A DNA stretch of 64,000 nucleotides from Galeopsis tetrahit (Eukaryota > Streptophyta > Magnoliopsida > Lamiales > Lamiaceae): assembly GCA_963675135.1 (NCBI GenBank), contig OY776129.1:71207348-71271347 (forward strand), written 5' to 3'. The translations under genes were made by a program, and so were the position numbers. The notes beneath the pieces were generated by a model that did no database searches, had not been told where the DNA came from, and worked only from the letters and a program-made list of their open reading frames with translations. Shown piece by piece: positions 24,486-36,600 of the stretch. Numbering within the stretch: the stretch's first letter is position 1; each line of letters begins with the position of its first letter.

Positions 24486-25134
24486 ATTGAGAATGGGAGC
24501 ATGGAGGGCTTCATGAAAGAGCAAACCAGTTGGTCGTCGAGAATGAAACAATGCCGTCTGGTGGAAACGATGTCGGAGGACAAGGAGAGCGTAACGACAA
24601 TGGAAGACATGAAAAGGGGGGGAGAAAGCTGAAAAGGACGGGCAAAAGGGGGGAATGTGTGAGAGAGAAAGTTGTATAGCAGAATCAATAATTGAGTTTT
24701 TACAAGGTTTTTTTGTTCTGGATTTTCAGAAATCCACTGCGTAGAGTAACTTTTTTGCAGTCACCGTTGACAATGAGATGCATAATATGTGCCTCTTGAG
24801 TTTTAAAACAGGGTAAACATGAAAATATATACTACCTTATTTAAGAAAAAAAAATGATAAAATAAGAGTATCTTAACGCATACTACAGTATCTCTCCTCT
24901 CCAAAAATTTTTATTTTAAAATTTCTACGTTATTATCTACTCATAATTCAGTTATTTATTTAAATCTTATCTTAATACTTTTTTATTATAATTTAATAAT
25001 CTCAAGATAATAATTTACTTATTATCTACTCATAATTTTTTTAATAATTTTAAATAACCTCGTCATTTTTTCAACTAACTCAAATCTTTTATATACCCGT
25101 CTGGTACAGAGAAACGCTTCTGGTTAAAGGTAAA
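24486..25134. other. Upstream region of the UBP24-like gene and AT-rich spacer
   Basis: 24486-24720 is the likely 5' leader and promoter on the minus strand. It contains CTTTCTCTCTCACAC when read on that strand. Beyond ~24840 the sequence becomes AT-rich with no gene. Confidence 0.45.
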
Positions 25135-25360
25135 GTCTAGTATGCACTCTAGTGCATGCTGTGCACCCTAGTCCATGTGCATTTTTCAGTTTACTGACTT
25201 ACACTTACTTTTTGGTAAATGGTGTTGCACTTTTCAATTACTCCGTACAGTTTAATAATTGAAAAGTGCAACACCATTTATCAAAAAGTGTAAGTCAATA
25301 ACTGAAAAGTGCAACATGGACTAGGGTGCACAACATGCACTCGAGTCAGTCCATAGCAGA
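25135..25360. repeat. Fold-back (hairpin) element with ~100-bp arms
   Basis: The left arm (25135-25239) carries GTGCACCCTAGTCCATG, ACTTACACTT and GGTGTTGCACTTTTCAATTA. These reappear inverted in the right arm (25254-25360: TAATTGAAAAGTGCAACACC, AAGTGTAAGTCA, CATGGACTAGGGTGCAC). A ~14-bp loop lies near 25240-25253. This is a non-autonomous fold-back or long-TIR MITE. Related AAAAGTGCAACAC/AAGTGTAAGTCA motifs recur at 41276-41400 and 42110-42250. Confidence 0.85.
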
Positions 25361-27855
25361 CCAACCCCTGGTTAAATAGTAATTTCATTCTTTTTTTTTT
25401 ATTAAACTTTCAAGTCATTTCACCTGTTAATTTTATGATGTGCATGAAGAATAGATTGAGAATGATTTGGTATATTTTGATGTTTAAGATGCTAAGTATA
25501 TTTTAATCATTAATAATTTGTTATATTTTTTATTTTTAGTTTGAGCAGAAGAATTATTCAGATATTTATATTTATTGTTTAATACTCCAATTAATATATT
25601 TGCACTATCTATTTAATATAATTATTTTTTTGTTATATTTTTTTAGTACTTTATTAATGATGGATAGTTTTTAATATTTTATAGTTTAATTATTTTTAAT
25701 AATTTATTATATTTTTGTGGAAGATATTTTTTTATTTCCTATCTTTGTTGAACTTATAATTTTGTATTATGAGGGGAATATTCCTGTTTCATTTCACTTA
25801 TAAAATTACTTATACATGTTATTCTTAAATTTTATAAGTTTTTTTTTTTTTTTTTTGAATTTTATATGTGATTTTCGAGCAATAAGTTAATTCTAAAACA
25901 AACAAAAAATACTCTAGAATTTATTTTCAATGTCTAAGAAAAATACGACATTCTCATTCAACTTTTCAATTTTTTTATTTAAAATTCAAATTTAATTTTA
26001 ATATAATAACTTACATATTATTTACTAATAACTTTATTTTTTTATTTTAAATAATTATCTCATAAATTTTAGTTTTCATTTTAAAAATTATCTTAATATT
26101 TTAATATCTTTCTTAATACTCACCGAACACAATTTCATCACTCTATTTCAATTCCTCACTAATGTCTCTTTCTCTTCAAATTCTTTCATTTTAAAATTGT
26201 TTGTTCTTATTCAAATTTTACAATTTTAAAATTTAAATTTAATCACAAGATAAAAATTTACCTATTATTTTATTTACTCATAATTTTATTTTTAAATTTT
26301 AAATAATTATCTGATAAGATTAGTATGATCTATTCATAAATTTTTTATTTTTAACTCTTAAATATGTGGATTTATAATAGTATTAAAAATATTACAATAT
26401 ATAATTTTAAATAATAATTAAAAAATTATAAAAATGTATACGTTATAAATATATTAAAATAATAATAATAATAACTTTCACAAACTATAACAATGATAAA
26501 TGTATAAAAATTAAAATAATATTTAAAATTATTATTTTAATAAATCGATGCGTAGGGTTGGTTGTTAAATATTGTAGATCATTTCATTTATGATAAAATG
26601 ATTTTTGTGAATAAAGTTGAATGACAATTTAAACAAATAAAGAATGGAGATAAAATGATGATCTAAAAAATGAATTAGCTTTTTTTTTTTTTTTTGTGGA
26701 CGAACAAATAAGGACTATATACATACTATAAGGACCAGTATGGTAGAGAAAATTAGTCTAATATAGGTGGATAATCGAACTTAAAATAGATGTGTCTAAT
26801 CAGGCCTAGATAAAATTTATACTCAACGCTCTAAAGCACACTTGATTGTGGACATATCAAATAACCATAAGACACCCCATTTGCAATTCAATTTGAACCA
26901 ATTGAACTATCCGACGTAAATATCTCAACATACTGTATCTATCAAATGAGACATTTATGTATAAAATATATAAGTTGAGGTATATTTGGAAGTAACATAG
27001 TTGTTTATGAATAAAGTGATAAATTAGTGTGGATAATATTATTTCTAGAAAAAATGTGAGAATAATGAAATTTGACGGAGAAAATATATTGTACTCCCTT
27101 CGCCCGCCTATAAACCAGAATGAGAGAGATAAGAAAAAGTAAGATATGAAGTAAAGTGTAAAAAAAAAAATGTATTTACTAAAAATATATGAAAAATTTA
27201 TAGACGAATGAATCAAAATAGTAAAATGGAAAGCTTATAAGATGATGAAGTGACTATGAATTATACAACACACATTGGTATGATGTAATATAGGAGGAGG
27301 ATGTCTTGGGTTGAAATGAAGAATAATTGGAGTATAATGTTTTTAACATTTTAAAATGAATGTGTGCTAATTAATAGTACAAATTTATGAACGATTTTAC
27401 CGTAAAACCTTTCTCATAAAATTGTTGCATAAAGTGTAATGGGGGACTATGTTCGTAAACCTTATACCCTCTTATTTTGAGAGAGTGTGGTCCATTGTCA
27501 TACTAAAAACCAAAATTAGACAATTTATTGGGTGATATATATATATATAAAAAATATTATATTCGCCCAACAATAATAGACAAGATTGCTATTTTGGGAT
27601 GAGAGCTACTACTCGCCCCCCAAATAATGTTAAGCGCACCTCAACTATTAAGTACTCACCAATAAAGTTTATAAATCAACATATATTACTAGATTTGAAA
27701 GTAAAAAAACACTGTAAAAAATATTAATCCTAATTCAAAACAAATTCATTACTAAACTCACTTAAACTAAAATTATAGGATTTTCTATATAGTTTGGTTT
27801 GTAGTGTTTAAATTTATTGTATATGAACTAGTACATTGTATATGAACTAGTACAT
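25361..27855. other. AT-rich gene-free stretch
   Basis: Very AT-rich sequence with long T and A runs. A degraded CTCCCTTCGCCCGCC-like Stowaway terminus is seen at ~27096. The open frames found here are low-complexity AT translations with no recognisable family. Confidence 0.6.
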
Positions 27856-27858
27856 TTA

Positions 27859-28126
27859 GGGCATGTTTGGTTTATTAGATTAGATAGGATATATTGTTTT
27901 ATCCCTATAATTCCCATGTTTGGTTTACTTGAATTTAGCCCGTGATTATAATTGGCCCGAGATTGTTATCCTTGATAATCATGCATTTGGGTGTTAATTA
28001 GTCCCAAAGAGAAGGTGAGATAATTTAATCCATCAATTCAAACACAAATCTCAATTCCAAAAATAATGCAATCCTATTTAATCCTATCGTACCTTATCTA
28101 TCCCAACCTGTAAAGCAAACAAGCCC
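27859..28126. mobile_element. Tourist-like (PIF/Harbinger) MITE, 268 bp
   Basis: It starts GGGCATGTTTGGTTTATTAG and ends AAGCAAACAAGCCC, which is an inverted-repeat terminus. It is flanked by the trinucleotide TTA at 27856-27858 and 28127-28129, the usual Harbinger target duplication. Confidence 0.75.
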
Positions 28127-28388
28127 TTAGAAAATTTGTGTTGTACATCATTTTATAGGTTCTTGTTGCAAGTTGTATGACCATAAACGCAGTTGCATAT
28201 TTTTCATACTGTATGGCTCATCCCATCGTGCAGCTTTCCGTGTGTGCAACTATAATTACATGAACACCTTTGAAGGTGTACACTGTATGATCGTTCTGTT
28301 AGGAATTAATATACAAGAATTAATTCTCACCCTCTCTATAAGTTCGGACTTTTAGATGAGACGGAATTCTTTCACGTTTGTACCTTTA

Positions 28389-28820
28389 GGTGGTGTTTGT
28401 TTTGGGATTGGCCAATCCGGAATTGGATTGGCCCAATCCCAATTCAATCTCTCTCGAACTATCTCAATCTAAATAACAATCCACCTCTATAATATACATA
28501 TACACATATTTTTATACAATCAAATCACTCATTCTCTTTCCTATTTTATTCTATCCCTTACTTTTGTTTCACACACTCATTATCTCTCCTACTTTATTCT
28601 CTCCCTTACTTTTGTTTCACACACTCATTCTCTCTCTTACTTTTCTTTCACTATTAACAATAATAAAATATTATAACATCACCCTTGATGTGACATAAAA
28701 TTAAATTTACCCCTACTTCTCAATCCTTAACCAAACACAACTTACACACAATTACTATTCATGGATTACCCAAATCTCAATCCAATCCACCCCAATCCCA
28801 ATCTCAAATCAAACACCACC
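28389..28820. mobile_element. Tourist-like (PIF/Harbinger) MITE, 432 bp
   Basis: It begins GGTGGTGTTTGTTTTGGGAT and ends ATCTCAAATCAAACACCACC, a clear imperfect TIR pair. TTA flanks it on both sides (28386-28388, 28821-28823). The inside has repeated CTCTCTTACTTTTGTTTCACACACTCATT-type segments. Confidence 0.8.
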
Positions 28821-28823
28821 TTA

Positions 28824-30287
28824 AAATGTTCAAACATTTTTTGGTGGTACACTTTTTTAAGTTTAGTTCAATCATTATATGAAGCCGTTATGATGTTCAA
28901 CCACGATTATGAATAGTGTGCATTAAAAAAATGTTGAAGGAATGATTAAAAACAAGTAAGATATGATTAATAATTCGATTTGTGGTTACAACTTTGTAAC
29001 ACGTTAGTCGATATGCATGCCTAGTCTTAAATTAAATGTTTTAAAACGTGCTTAATATTTTTCACAACTTAGTCAATTTGCATGCCTACTTCCATTAATC
29101 ACCTTCAGTCCATAATATTGGGGTGCACACCCTAACAAATAAGAAAAAAAATTCGAAAGCCTATGAATTGATATATTTGCAAAACAATAATCTTACCATC
29201 TTTAGAAATTAATATAATATTAATGTACTCATACTGATAGAGGATTTGATTTGTTTAGATGTCATTTTCTCTTTCATTTTGATGATGTGTCTTTTTTTAT
29301 TCATTCAACATGACGTGTTATATTCTCGTTAAGTTTATATTTATGTATTTAAGTATACTGTAATATGTGGCATTATAAGATTGGGTACTGTAATGATGTG
29401 TCACTAAGTCGAAATTTAGATAATATTGATGGAAACAAACTTAATATGCGAATATTTAACTAATCTAATAAATCCCTAAAAATCACTATATTATTTGAAT
29501 AAATTATCTTAGTATGTATAACTTTAAATATGTAATTTTCCTTAAATATGAGTATTGTTATTAATTCTATTTTATATTATATAATTATAAAGAATATGTA
29601 AAATTATATATTTTGTTAATGTACAATACACTAACGTTTATTATTTAAATATTTTATAAATTTAATGTGTTTTACAAAAATTAAAATTTACATATCAGAA
29701 AGACTATTACTTTTTATATAAGTACATATTATTTAAATATGTTTATTTTATAATGTAATTATATTATTTTACATAAAATAAAATATTTTATGTATATGTA
29801 ATGCATTATTTTGTAAAATTAATTTTTGGGTACTCATCTAGTGTTTAAATATTAGTAACATGTAGATATTTATATTTAATATTAAATTTAGCACTTTATT
29901 TGAATTTAATATATATTTAAATTAATATATTTTATATTGTATGCATTTTCTGTCAAAGTAAAAAAAAAAAAGCATAGTATACCAATTAAAGAGTTTTGTA
30001 ACTGGTCATCCACAAGCAATAAAAGGAAAAATATCTCCATTTTTTGGTATTTCAATTCTCCATAAATAAACGGCATTGTTATTTTATAGTAGAGATATTA
30101 CGATTTTAGTAATTAACTAGGGTAAAATTCGCATAATACCTCGAAAGAATTGAAAATAATTTTGTATATTATTATTTTAAAATATATTTAATTTTTTGCT
30201 TATTAAATTTCACTGTGAAAGATAGAGAGAAAAAATTAGTAATAGAAATTTCCTACTATAATTTAAAACAAGGAAGAAAAACGAAAC
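28824..30287. other. AT-rich upstream region of the E2 gene
   Basis: AT-rich sequence with no ORF of note and no terminal repeats recognised. It leads into the promoter of the E2 enzyme gene. Confidence 0.55.
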
Positions 30288-30316
30288 TAGCCGTTAGGCC
30301 GGAAAGTGCCGTTGGA
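30288..30316 (-). promoter_or_regulatory. Two MSA-type (MYB3R) boxes in the E2 promoter
   Basis: Read on the minus strand, 30288-30298 is CCTAACGGCTA, a full match to the mitosis-specific activator consensus YCYAACGGYYA. 30306-30316 is TCCAACGGCAC, which keeps the AACGG core. MSA boxes are bound by three-repeat MYB (MYB3R) factors and drive G2/M expression in plants. They lie ~25-50 bp upstream of the TATA box of the UBC19/20-type gene. Function is inferred. Confidence 0.65.
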
Positions 30317-30338
30317 AAAAGCACATTGCATATAACCC

Positions 30339-30353
30339 ATATATATATATAAT
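30339..30353 (+). promoter_or_regulatory. TATA box of the E2 gene
   Basis: ATATATATATATAAT lies ~175-190 bp before the ATG at 30529, downstream of the MSA boxes and followed by a CT-rich leader (CTCTCTCTCTC at ~30386). The position suits transcription starting near 30380. Confidence 0.55.
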
Positions 30354-30528
30354 GCCTCTACTGTCTTCTATAATTCCATCTCACTTCTCTCTCTCTCTCA
30401 TCAATTTTACTTTTAAGAACAAATCTTCCTCTCTGATTCCACCATAATCGTGCAATTTTATAAGCTGTAATTCCAATTCTTTTGAAATTCCCTCTTGATA
30501 TATAAAGGAGGGCTAAAAAGAAGAACAA

Positions 30529-31885
30529 ATGTCGACGGTGAACTCCCACCACCAAGACAGCAACCCTAACACCGCCGCCGCCGTCCCTCCTCCGGCGACG
30601 TCGGTTAAGAAGACCGCCTCCGTTGCCAAAACCGTTGATACGCAGTCTGTTTTGAAAAGGTAGAATTTAATTCTATAAAGCGTTTTCTTATTTTCTTGAT
30701 TTATGATTTTTAGGGTTCTAATTCTCTAAAAAGGAATTTTTCTTGATACAAAATTGGGGGCTTAGAAAAAGTAGTAATTAGGGTTTTAGTTCTGTTCGTT
30801 TCTATATTAATGTTATTGGTTATAGTCGAATTGATGGATCTGGATTTGGATTAGAGAGAGACGTTGAATAAACAATTTCAAACAACTATGAATATGAAAT
30901 TGCATCATTCGCACAGGAAGAAATATGTTTAAAAGTGAAAGACAAATTTCTTGTATGGGATTGTGATTAGTTTATGGACAGAAATTGAAGTGATCCAAAC
31001 AAGTTTACTGAGTTTGTTATATCGAATTTGAAACACATTAACAATTCAAATGAAGTGTGTTGAAGTTAATGGTTGCCAGTTGAAAATTAGTACTAGATCT
31101 ATATCTATTGATTTAATTTGTTGATCACATTTTAATTGAAGATTCAGTTTCTCATATCGTTTGCATCTTCTGCTGTTGATATAATAAACAGGTTGCAATC
31201 GGAGCTCATGGCCTTAATGGTGAGAAATCGAAACCGATACTCGAATTAAGCTTCTTCTCTGTTGTGTGTTTGAAGATCTAAAATTTTGTGGGTTTTGTTT
31301 TTACAGATGAGTGGTGATGATGGAATATCAGCTTTTCCAGAAGAAGACAACATATTTTTGTGGAAAGGAACAATCCGTGGGAGCAAAGATACAGTGTTTG
31401 AAGGAACAGAATACAAGCTATCTCTCTCCTTCCCTTCAGATTATCCGTTTAAGGCTCCGAAGGTCAAATTCGAGACGTCTTGTTTCCATCCTAACGTCGG
31501 CACGAATGGAGACATATGCTTGGACATATTACAGGATCAGTGGTCATCTGCTTATGATGTTAGGACAATATTGCTCTCAATACAGAGTTTGCTTGGAGGT
31601 ATAATAATCCTACTCCTATTCTCTCATCCGTGATTGAAAGAATTCCGTCTCATTTATATCAATTCTCTAATAATGATGTTAATCTTTTTCAATAGAGCCA
31701 AACACGAGCTCGCCGCTTAATACCTCAGCGGCCACACTCTGGGTCAACCAACAAGGTACATAATCTTTAAACTGGTTCTTGGTATATAGTATAATAAACA
31801 GTATAAGTATACTAAAAGGAAGTATTTGTGTGTGAATGCAGAGTATAGGAAGATGGTGGTGAAACTATACAAGCCAATTGCCTAA
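30529..31885 (+). CDS. UBC19: E2 ubiquitin-conjugating enzyme, UBC19/UBC20 (UBE2C/UbcH10) type
   Basis: Five exons join to 184 aa (30529-30659, 31192-31219, 31307-31598, 31696-31755, 31842-31885), close to the ~180 aa of Arabidopsis UBC19/20. A Pro/Ala/Asn-rich N-terminal extension of ~38 aa precedes the UBC fold. Diagnostic segments are LQSELMALMMSGDDGISAFPE, the HPN triad at 114-116, the active-site Cys at 124 in NGDICLDIL, and DVRTILLSIQSLLGEPN. This E2 class charges ubiquitin for the anaphase-promoting complex during mitosis. The MSA boxes in the promoter fit cell-cycle expression. The symbol stands for the UBC19/UBC20 pair, since the two Arabidopsis paralogues cannot be told apart here. 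Confidence 0.95.
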
Positions 31886-33076
31886 ATCTAGAGATAATGG
31901 AGAGGTTTTTGGTGGCTTATTTTAAAGTTGGAGGGGAGAAGATTTGTTTACTGAATGTTTTGATTTTCTTTTGTTGTCAAGATGTTGTTGAATGAGAGAG
32001 AACCACTACACATTAATGCTACAGAAATTCAGTTTTGTTGCACCCCCCTTGGCATTACTTTCTAACAATTTACTGCCCACATTTATTTTGAAAGATCAAA
32101 AAAGGTTTTATTAATAACTGAATACAACAAGTATACAACCACAGCAGTATGAAATTAGTGTTACACACATTCTACTGCATCATTCCTTGTTTTCCAAATA
32201 CATCAGCAGCCAAATCAAATTTACACACACTGTTATGTAACTTTCTTATAAATGGACATATCTCCCCAAATTTATAAGATTTTTATGAAAAAGAAATGGA
32301 GGGGATTTGTAGAAAAATGTAAAAGGCAGATTTTAGATGAACCTACAATTAAATCATCATTGAATTAAAATAGTTTCACCATTGAATCATCATTAAATAA
32401 ATGTAAAATAGTTTCTTCTCTCAAAAGTGTAAGTTTCTTTCATCCTACAAGTTCATCCCACTAGTTTCAGAAGTTCTTTTAGATTTCATCACATGTGGCA
32501 GGTCTTATGATATTTGGAGGATTATTATTTAAGATATTTTCAAACCATGCCCCATTTCTTCACTCAAACTCTAAATTTCAAATTAAATAAATAAATAAAT
32601 CTTCAACCTAGTGATTTCTTTTAAACTATTAAAGAGGACTCAAATCATTATTATTTATTTCACCGTCTTGCGGTGAAAGGGTGAGATGTTATTTTTTCTT
32701 TAGAGAAAATTGGTAGTTTATTATTATAGTACATATCTATTTAATAAGGTCTTAGACATTTTTACCAAAAATTAAGCACAACAATTTATTAGAAACGTGC
32801 GTGCAAAATATTTGGCGCCAAATGTAAATTACAATGTCAATTTATATGAAATGAAACTGATATTTGAGGGGTCCCCAACAATACGTGTGTTTTCAAAAAA
32901 ATAGCTCTTGCTCTTTCAGTAGGTTAGACACTGAAAGCAATCCACCTAACTCTCGATAAGTAATGAGACTTAATCCATTAGAAAATTTATTTTTAAACCT
33001 ATGGTTACCCATGCACCAGGTTTGCTAATAACATGCAATGAAAATAACTAATATTGTTCAATGAAAACATCTAATA
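31886..33076. other. 3' UTR of the E2 gene and spacer
   Basis: 31886 to ~32120 is the likely 3' UTR. The rest is AT-rich with no gene. The last ~40 bp (AATGAAAATAACTAATATTG.. at 33036) is repeated just beyond the MITE at 33320. Confidence 0.5.
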
Positions 33077-33311
33077 CTCCCTCCGTCCACCAAACGTGTG
33101 CTCATTTCTTTTTTTGGGTCCACAAAAAACGTGCTTATTCTATTTAAATAGTTAACTTTTGAATATTTTTTCTACTTTACTAACAAGATTGAGTATCTAC
33201 CAAATATATTTTTTACTCATTATATTAAATATATTCTTTATAATTAAAATATAATTTTTTTTAAAAACATATATAAAAAAAAGTGAGCACACTTTTGATG
33301 GACAGAGGGAG
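33077..33311. mobile_element. Stowaway (Tc1/mariner) MITE, 235 bp
   Basis: It begins CTCCCTCCGTCCACCAAA and ends ATGGACAGAGGGAG, the standard Stowaway terminus, flanked by TA on both sides (33075-33076, 33312-33313). The terminal GTGTGCTCATTT and GTGAGCACAC arms are also inverted. Confidence 0.9.
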
Positions 33312-33669
33312 TAGTATATAATGAAAATAACTAAAATTGTTCGATGAAAACATCTAATAGCTACTAATATTGTCCAGTTAAAACAACTAATACCGTTAAA
33401 AGAAAAAATGCAAGTTAGTGCACGATACACGAGATATATACAAGACCCGGTGCAATTCGTTTACCAAATAGTTAAGTTAGTGAGTGAATAAAGCCTTGCT
33501 GAAATTAATCTATTTCATGAGTCCCTCAAGTAATGCATCAAGTTATATTGAGAAGCTGAGTTCCAAAGAGTGCAAAACATGTAACCAAATCAAAGTTGAA
33601 TGACAAAAGGAAAAACATTATAGTACATCCAAAATTAAACTAGTATAATAAATAGAATAACTGCTACGA

Positions 33670-36600
33670 TTAGCTGCTGAGCTGCCTCAAATTATACTTG
33701 GCCAATTCCTTGTACTTCTCCACCACTCCAATCAAACATATAGTCTGAAAAGATTTAAAAAATAACACTTCAATCATAAGGAAGATTTCAAATTTTATCA
33801 GTTTTTTTTTGAAACCAGGTTTTGCTTACCTTGACAACTTGAACCACTATGCTTATATCAGGGTTGGCCAAATCGACTTTGTGCAGAGCTGGAACTGATT
33901 TGGCTACTGCATCGATAACTTTTGCTCTATCAACCCCAGTGTTTGCACGAGCATCGTACAACACCGCAAACTGAAAAAACCCAAGATTTGCTTTATCACA
34001 TAATACTCACAGCTTAAACAAAAGAGTTAAAATCCATTTTGGTCCCCATAACTTTTGTATTTTCCGCTAAAAGTCCCAAAAAAGTTAAAATTTTCAATTT
34101 AATCTCATAACCCCTTAACTGGTCCATAATTTGAAGTATGACGTCGTTTTGGAGCACTTTTTTGGGACCTTTTGCTAAAAAGGAAAAGTTATTGGACCAA
34201 TTCTCACATGCCAAAAACTTGCCACAAAACGACGACGTATTTTAAATTCCGACGACTTTGGGACGAAATCGGACCAATCAAGGAGGATGATTAAATTGAA
34301 AAACCTAACTTCTTTGGGACATCTTGCAGAAAAGACAAATTATGGGACCAACATGGATATAACTCCTAAAACAAAATCAACTTTAAAAAGTATGTAGTGT
34401 TTGAAAACAAAATGCTTTCTGCCAAATTTCAAAAGTTGAAAGTATTTGCAAAATAATCACTATGTTAGCAAATATACAGGAATAGCCCATTAAAAATTGG
34501 GTTATCACAAACACTACGAGGATAGAATTCTAAAAGAACTAGGAATCAGTTTTTAGCAGATTTAAGTTGATCTGTGGCTGCTTCTAAAAATCAACTTAAA
34601 AGTGATTCATTTAATAACGTAAAAGAATTTGCACACTCCAAAAAATAAAAGATAGTGATAAGAGGTTGGAACCACCCCCTACAATTGTCCTGCTTATCAA
34701 GTTTCGTTACTAGACTAGACTTCCCCAGATGATCAAAATGGTAAAAAATTATCAAAGATCCGGTCAAACCACTATCACAATTAAGGTTCTCTTTTGTTTT
34801 CTTCACAAGTCAAACTGATCTACAAAGATCATTTATAAAACTTTGTTGATCAACTTTGTTTAACAAACAAAAAAAGAGTTAAAAGAAAGCAATATGATTA
34901 CCTTACGCGGGTTCTGAGTTTCTACAGGAAAATACTTTTCAATGACAGGTTTGATCGCTCGTCTGATTTCCTCGTCTGATGTGTAGCATGAAACTTCAAC
35001 TGGAAGCACTCTTAACAGAAACCTGGTGAAACACATCACGCTATAAGCCTGCTGATGGCAAAATGCTGGGCATTTATTGAGAATTCAGGGGGGTGGGGTA
35101 GGGGTGTAAGTGAGTCGAGTTGGCTCACGAGTTACTCGTGCTTGACTCAAAGAAAACTCAAAATTGACTCGAATTTATAAATTCCAGTCAAGCTTAGTAA
35201 TATTATGCTCGCCAGACAGACGAGCCTAACCGAGCAAAAATAATTTAACTATTTTACCATAAATATGCTAATTATTTACAAATAAACTCTAATTATAAAT
35301 AATATAAAAAAAAATCTCTAATTAATGTCAGGAATGAACCTTGAAACATTTTTCTTGGTTGAAGCAAGAGAAGTCATCATGTGGTGGACAATATCCTTTG
35401 GGCTGGGATCTCCATCTTTCTTGCGCATTTGTATAAAGACAACACCATTACATCCAGTGTCAAGTTTATTGAAACGTCTCTGTTTAATCAAAGAGATAAA
35501 CGCATTATCTAAACAACAATGATCTATGGCCATAAAGAGAGAGGCAAGGAGTTCAAGTGTCAAAATCATCAAATGTTGATTTAAGTAGCATACTTCCTTG
35601 GTCCAGTTGAAAACAAATTCCACATGTCTTCACGAACGTAGGAAATTTGAGATTTTTAAAATTGGAAAAAAAAAATCAGAAACAAGGTTTCTAGGAGAGA
35701 AGTATTATATTTCAACAGTCAGGATATGTTTGATTAGGGATTTCAAAATATAAATCCAGTTCTACTTTGGGATTTTAGAATCCAGTTTTTAAAAACCTAA
35801 TGCTGCCACCCCTATAAATATCTAAAACCCTTTGAAATATCATTTTTCTACACTACACTCTCTCCAATGACTCACTAATGCAAATATGATTTTTTATCCC
35901 AATCCCGTTTTATTTATCACTTTTTATTCACTTTTGCAACTTCCAATAAAACACACTAATTTTTACACAATCATTACAAGTTTACAATCAAAATCAACAA
36001 CAATATAATAATACAATATCACACTCTTACAAATTGATTTGACATAAAGTTAAACCCTTTTCTATTCAAATCTCAAAACAAACACACAACATGACTATTT
36101 ATCAAGATTTTGAAATCCCAAATCAAGCATACCCTTAATGATAAATAATTTTAGTGTAAAGATTTCCAGGCAAGCATCAACAGGCACATATTGATACTCT
36201 AGAGCATACACAATGACCAACTGGAATAAGAATCATAATATTTTGAAAAAACATAAAAATCCATCAGATATTCTTAGGCTCACCTTGCTCTTATCTCCCA
36301 GTTCTTTTAGCTCAGCTTCAATAAGCTGATCAACGGATTTATACTCAGTCTTTACAGACAATTTTTCACAGTTAGGTGCATCTGCTTCTACACATTGTCT
36401 CTTTGCTGGTGGCTCCGCAGCTTCAGATTCTTTCTTGTCATGATTTTCGTTTTTTTGTTGTTCTTGATTATCCTTAATTTCAGGTGCAAGGACAATTTTG
36501 TCTTTTTCCACCTCTGTCTGTACATCATTTTTGTCCTTTGGAAGATCATTATTGGTATCTTCATCATCTGCAGGTGCTGGCTCATCACTTCCATCAGCAC

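Noticed and set aside
26857..27216. 119-codon hydrophobic minus-strand frame
   Set aside because: Phe/Ile/Tyr/Ser composition is what AT-rich DNA gives. There is no family resemblance and no splice context.
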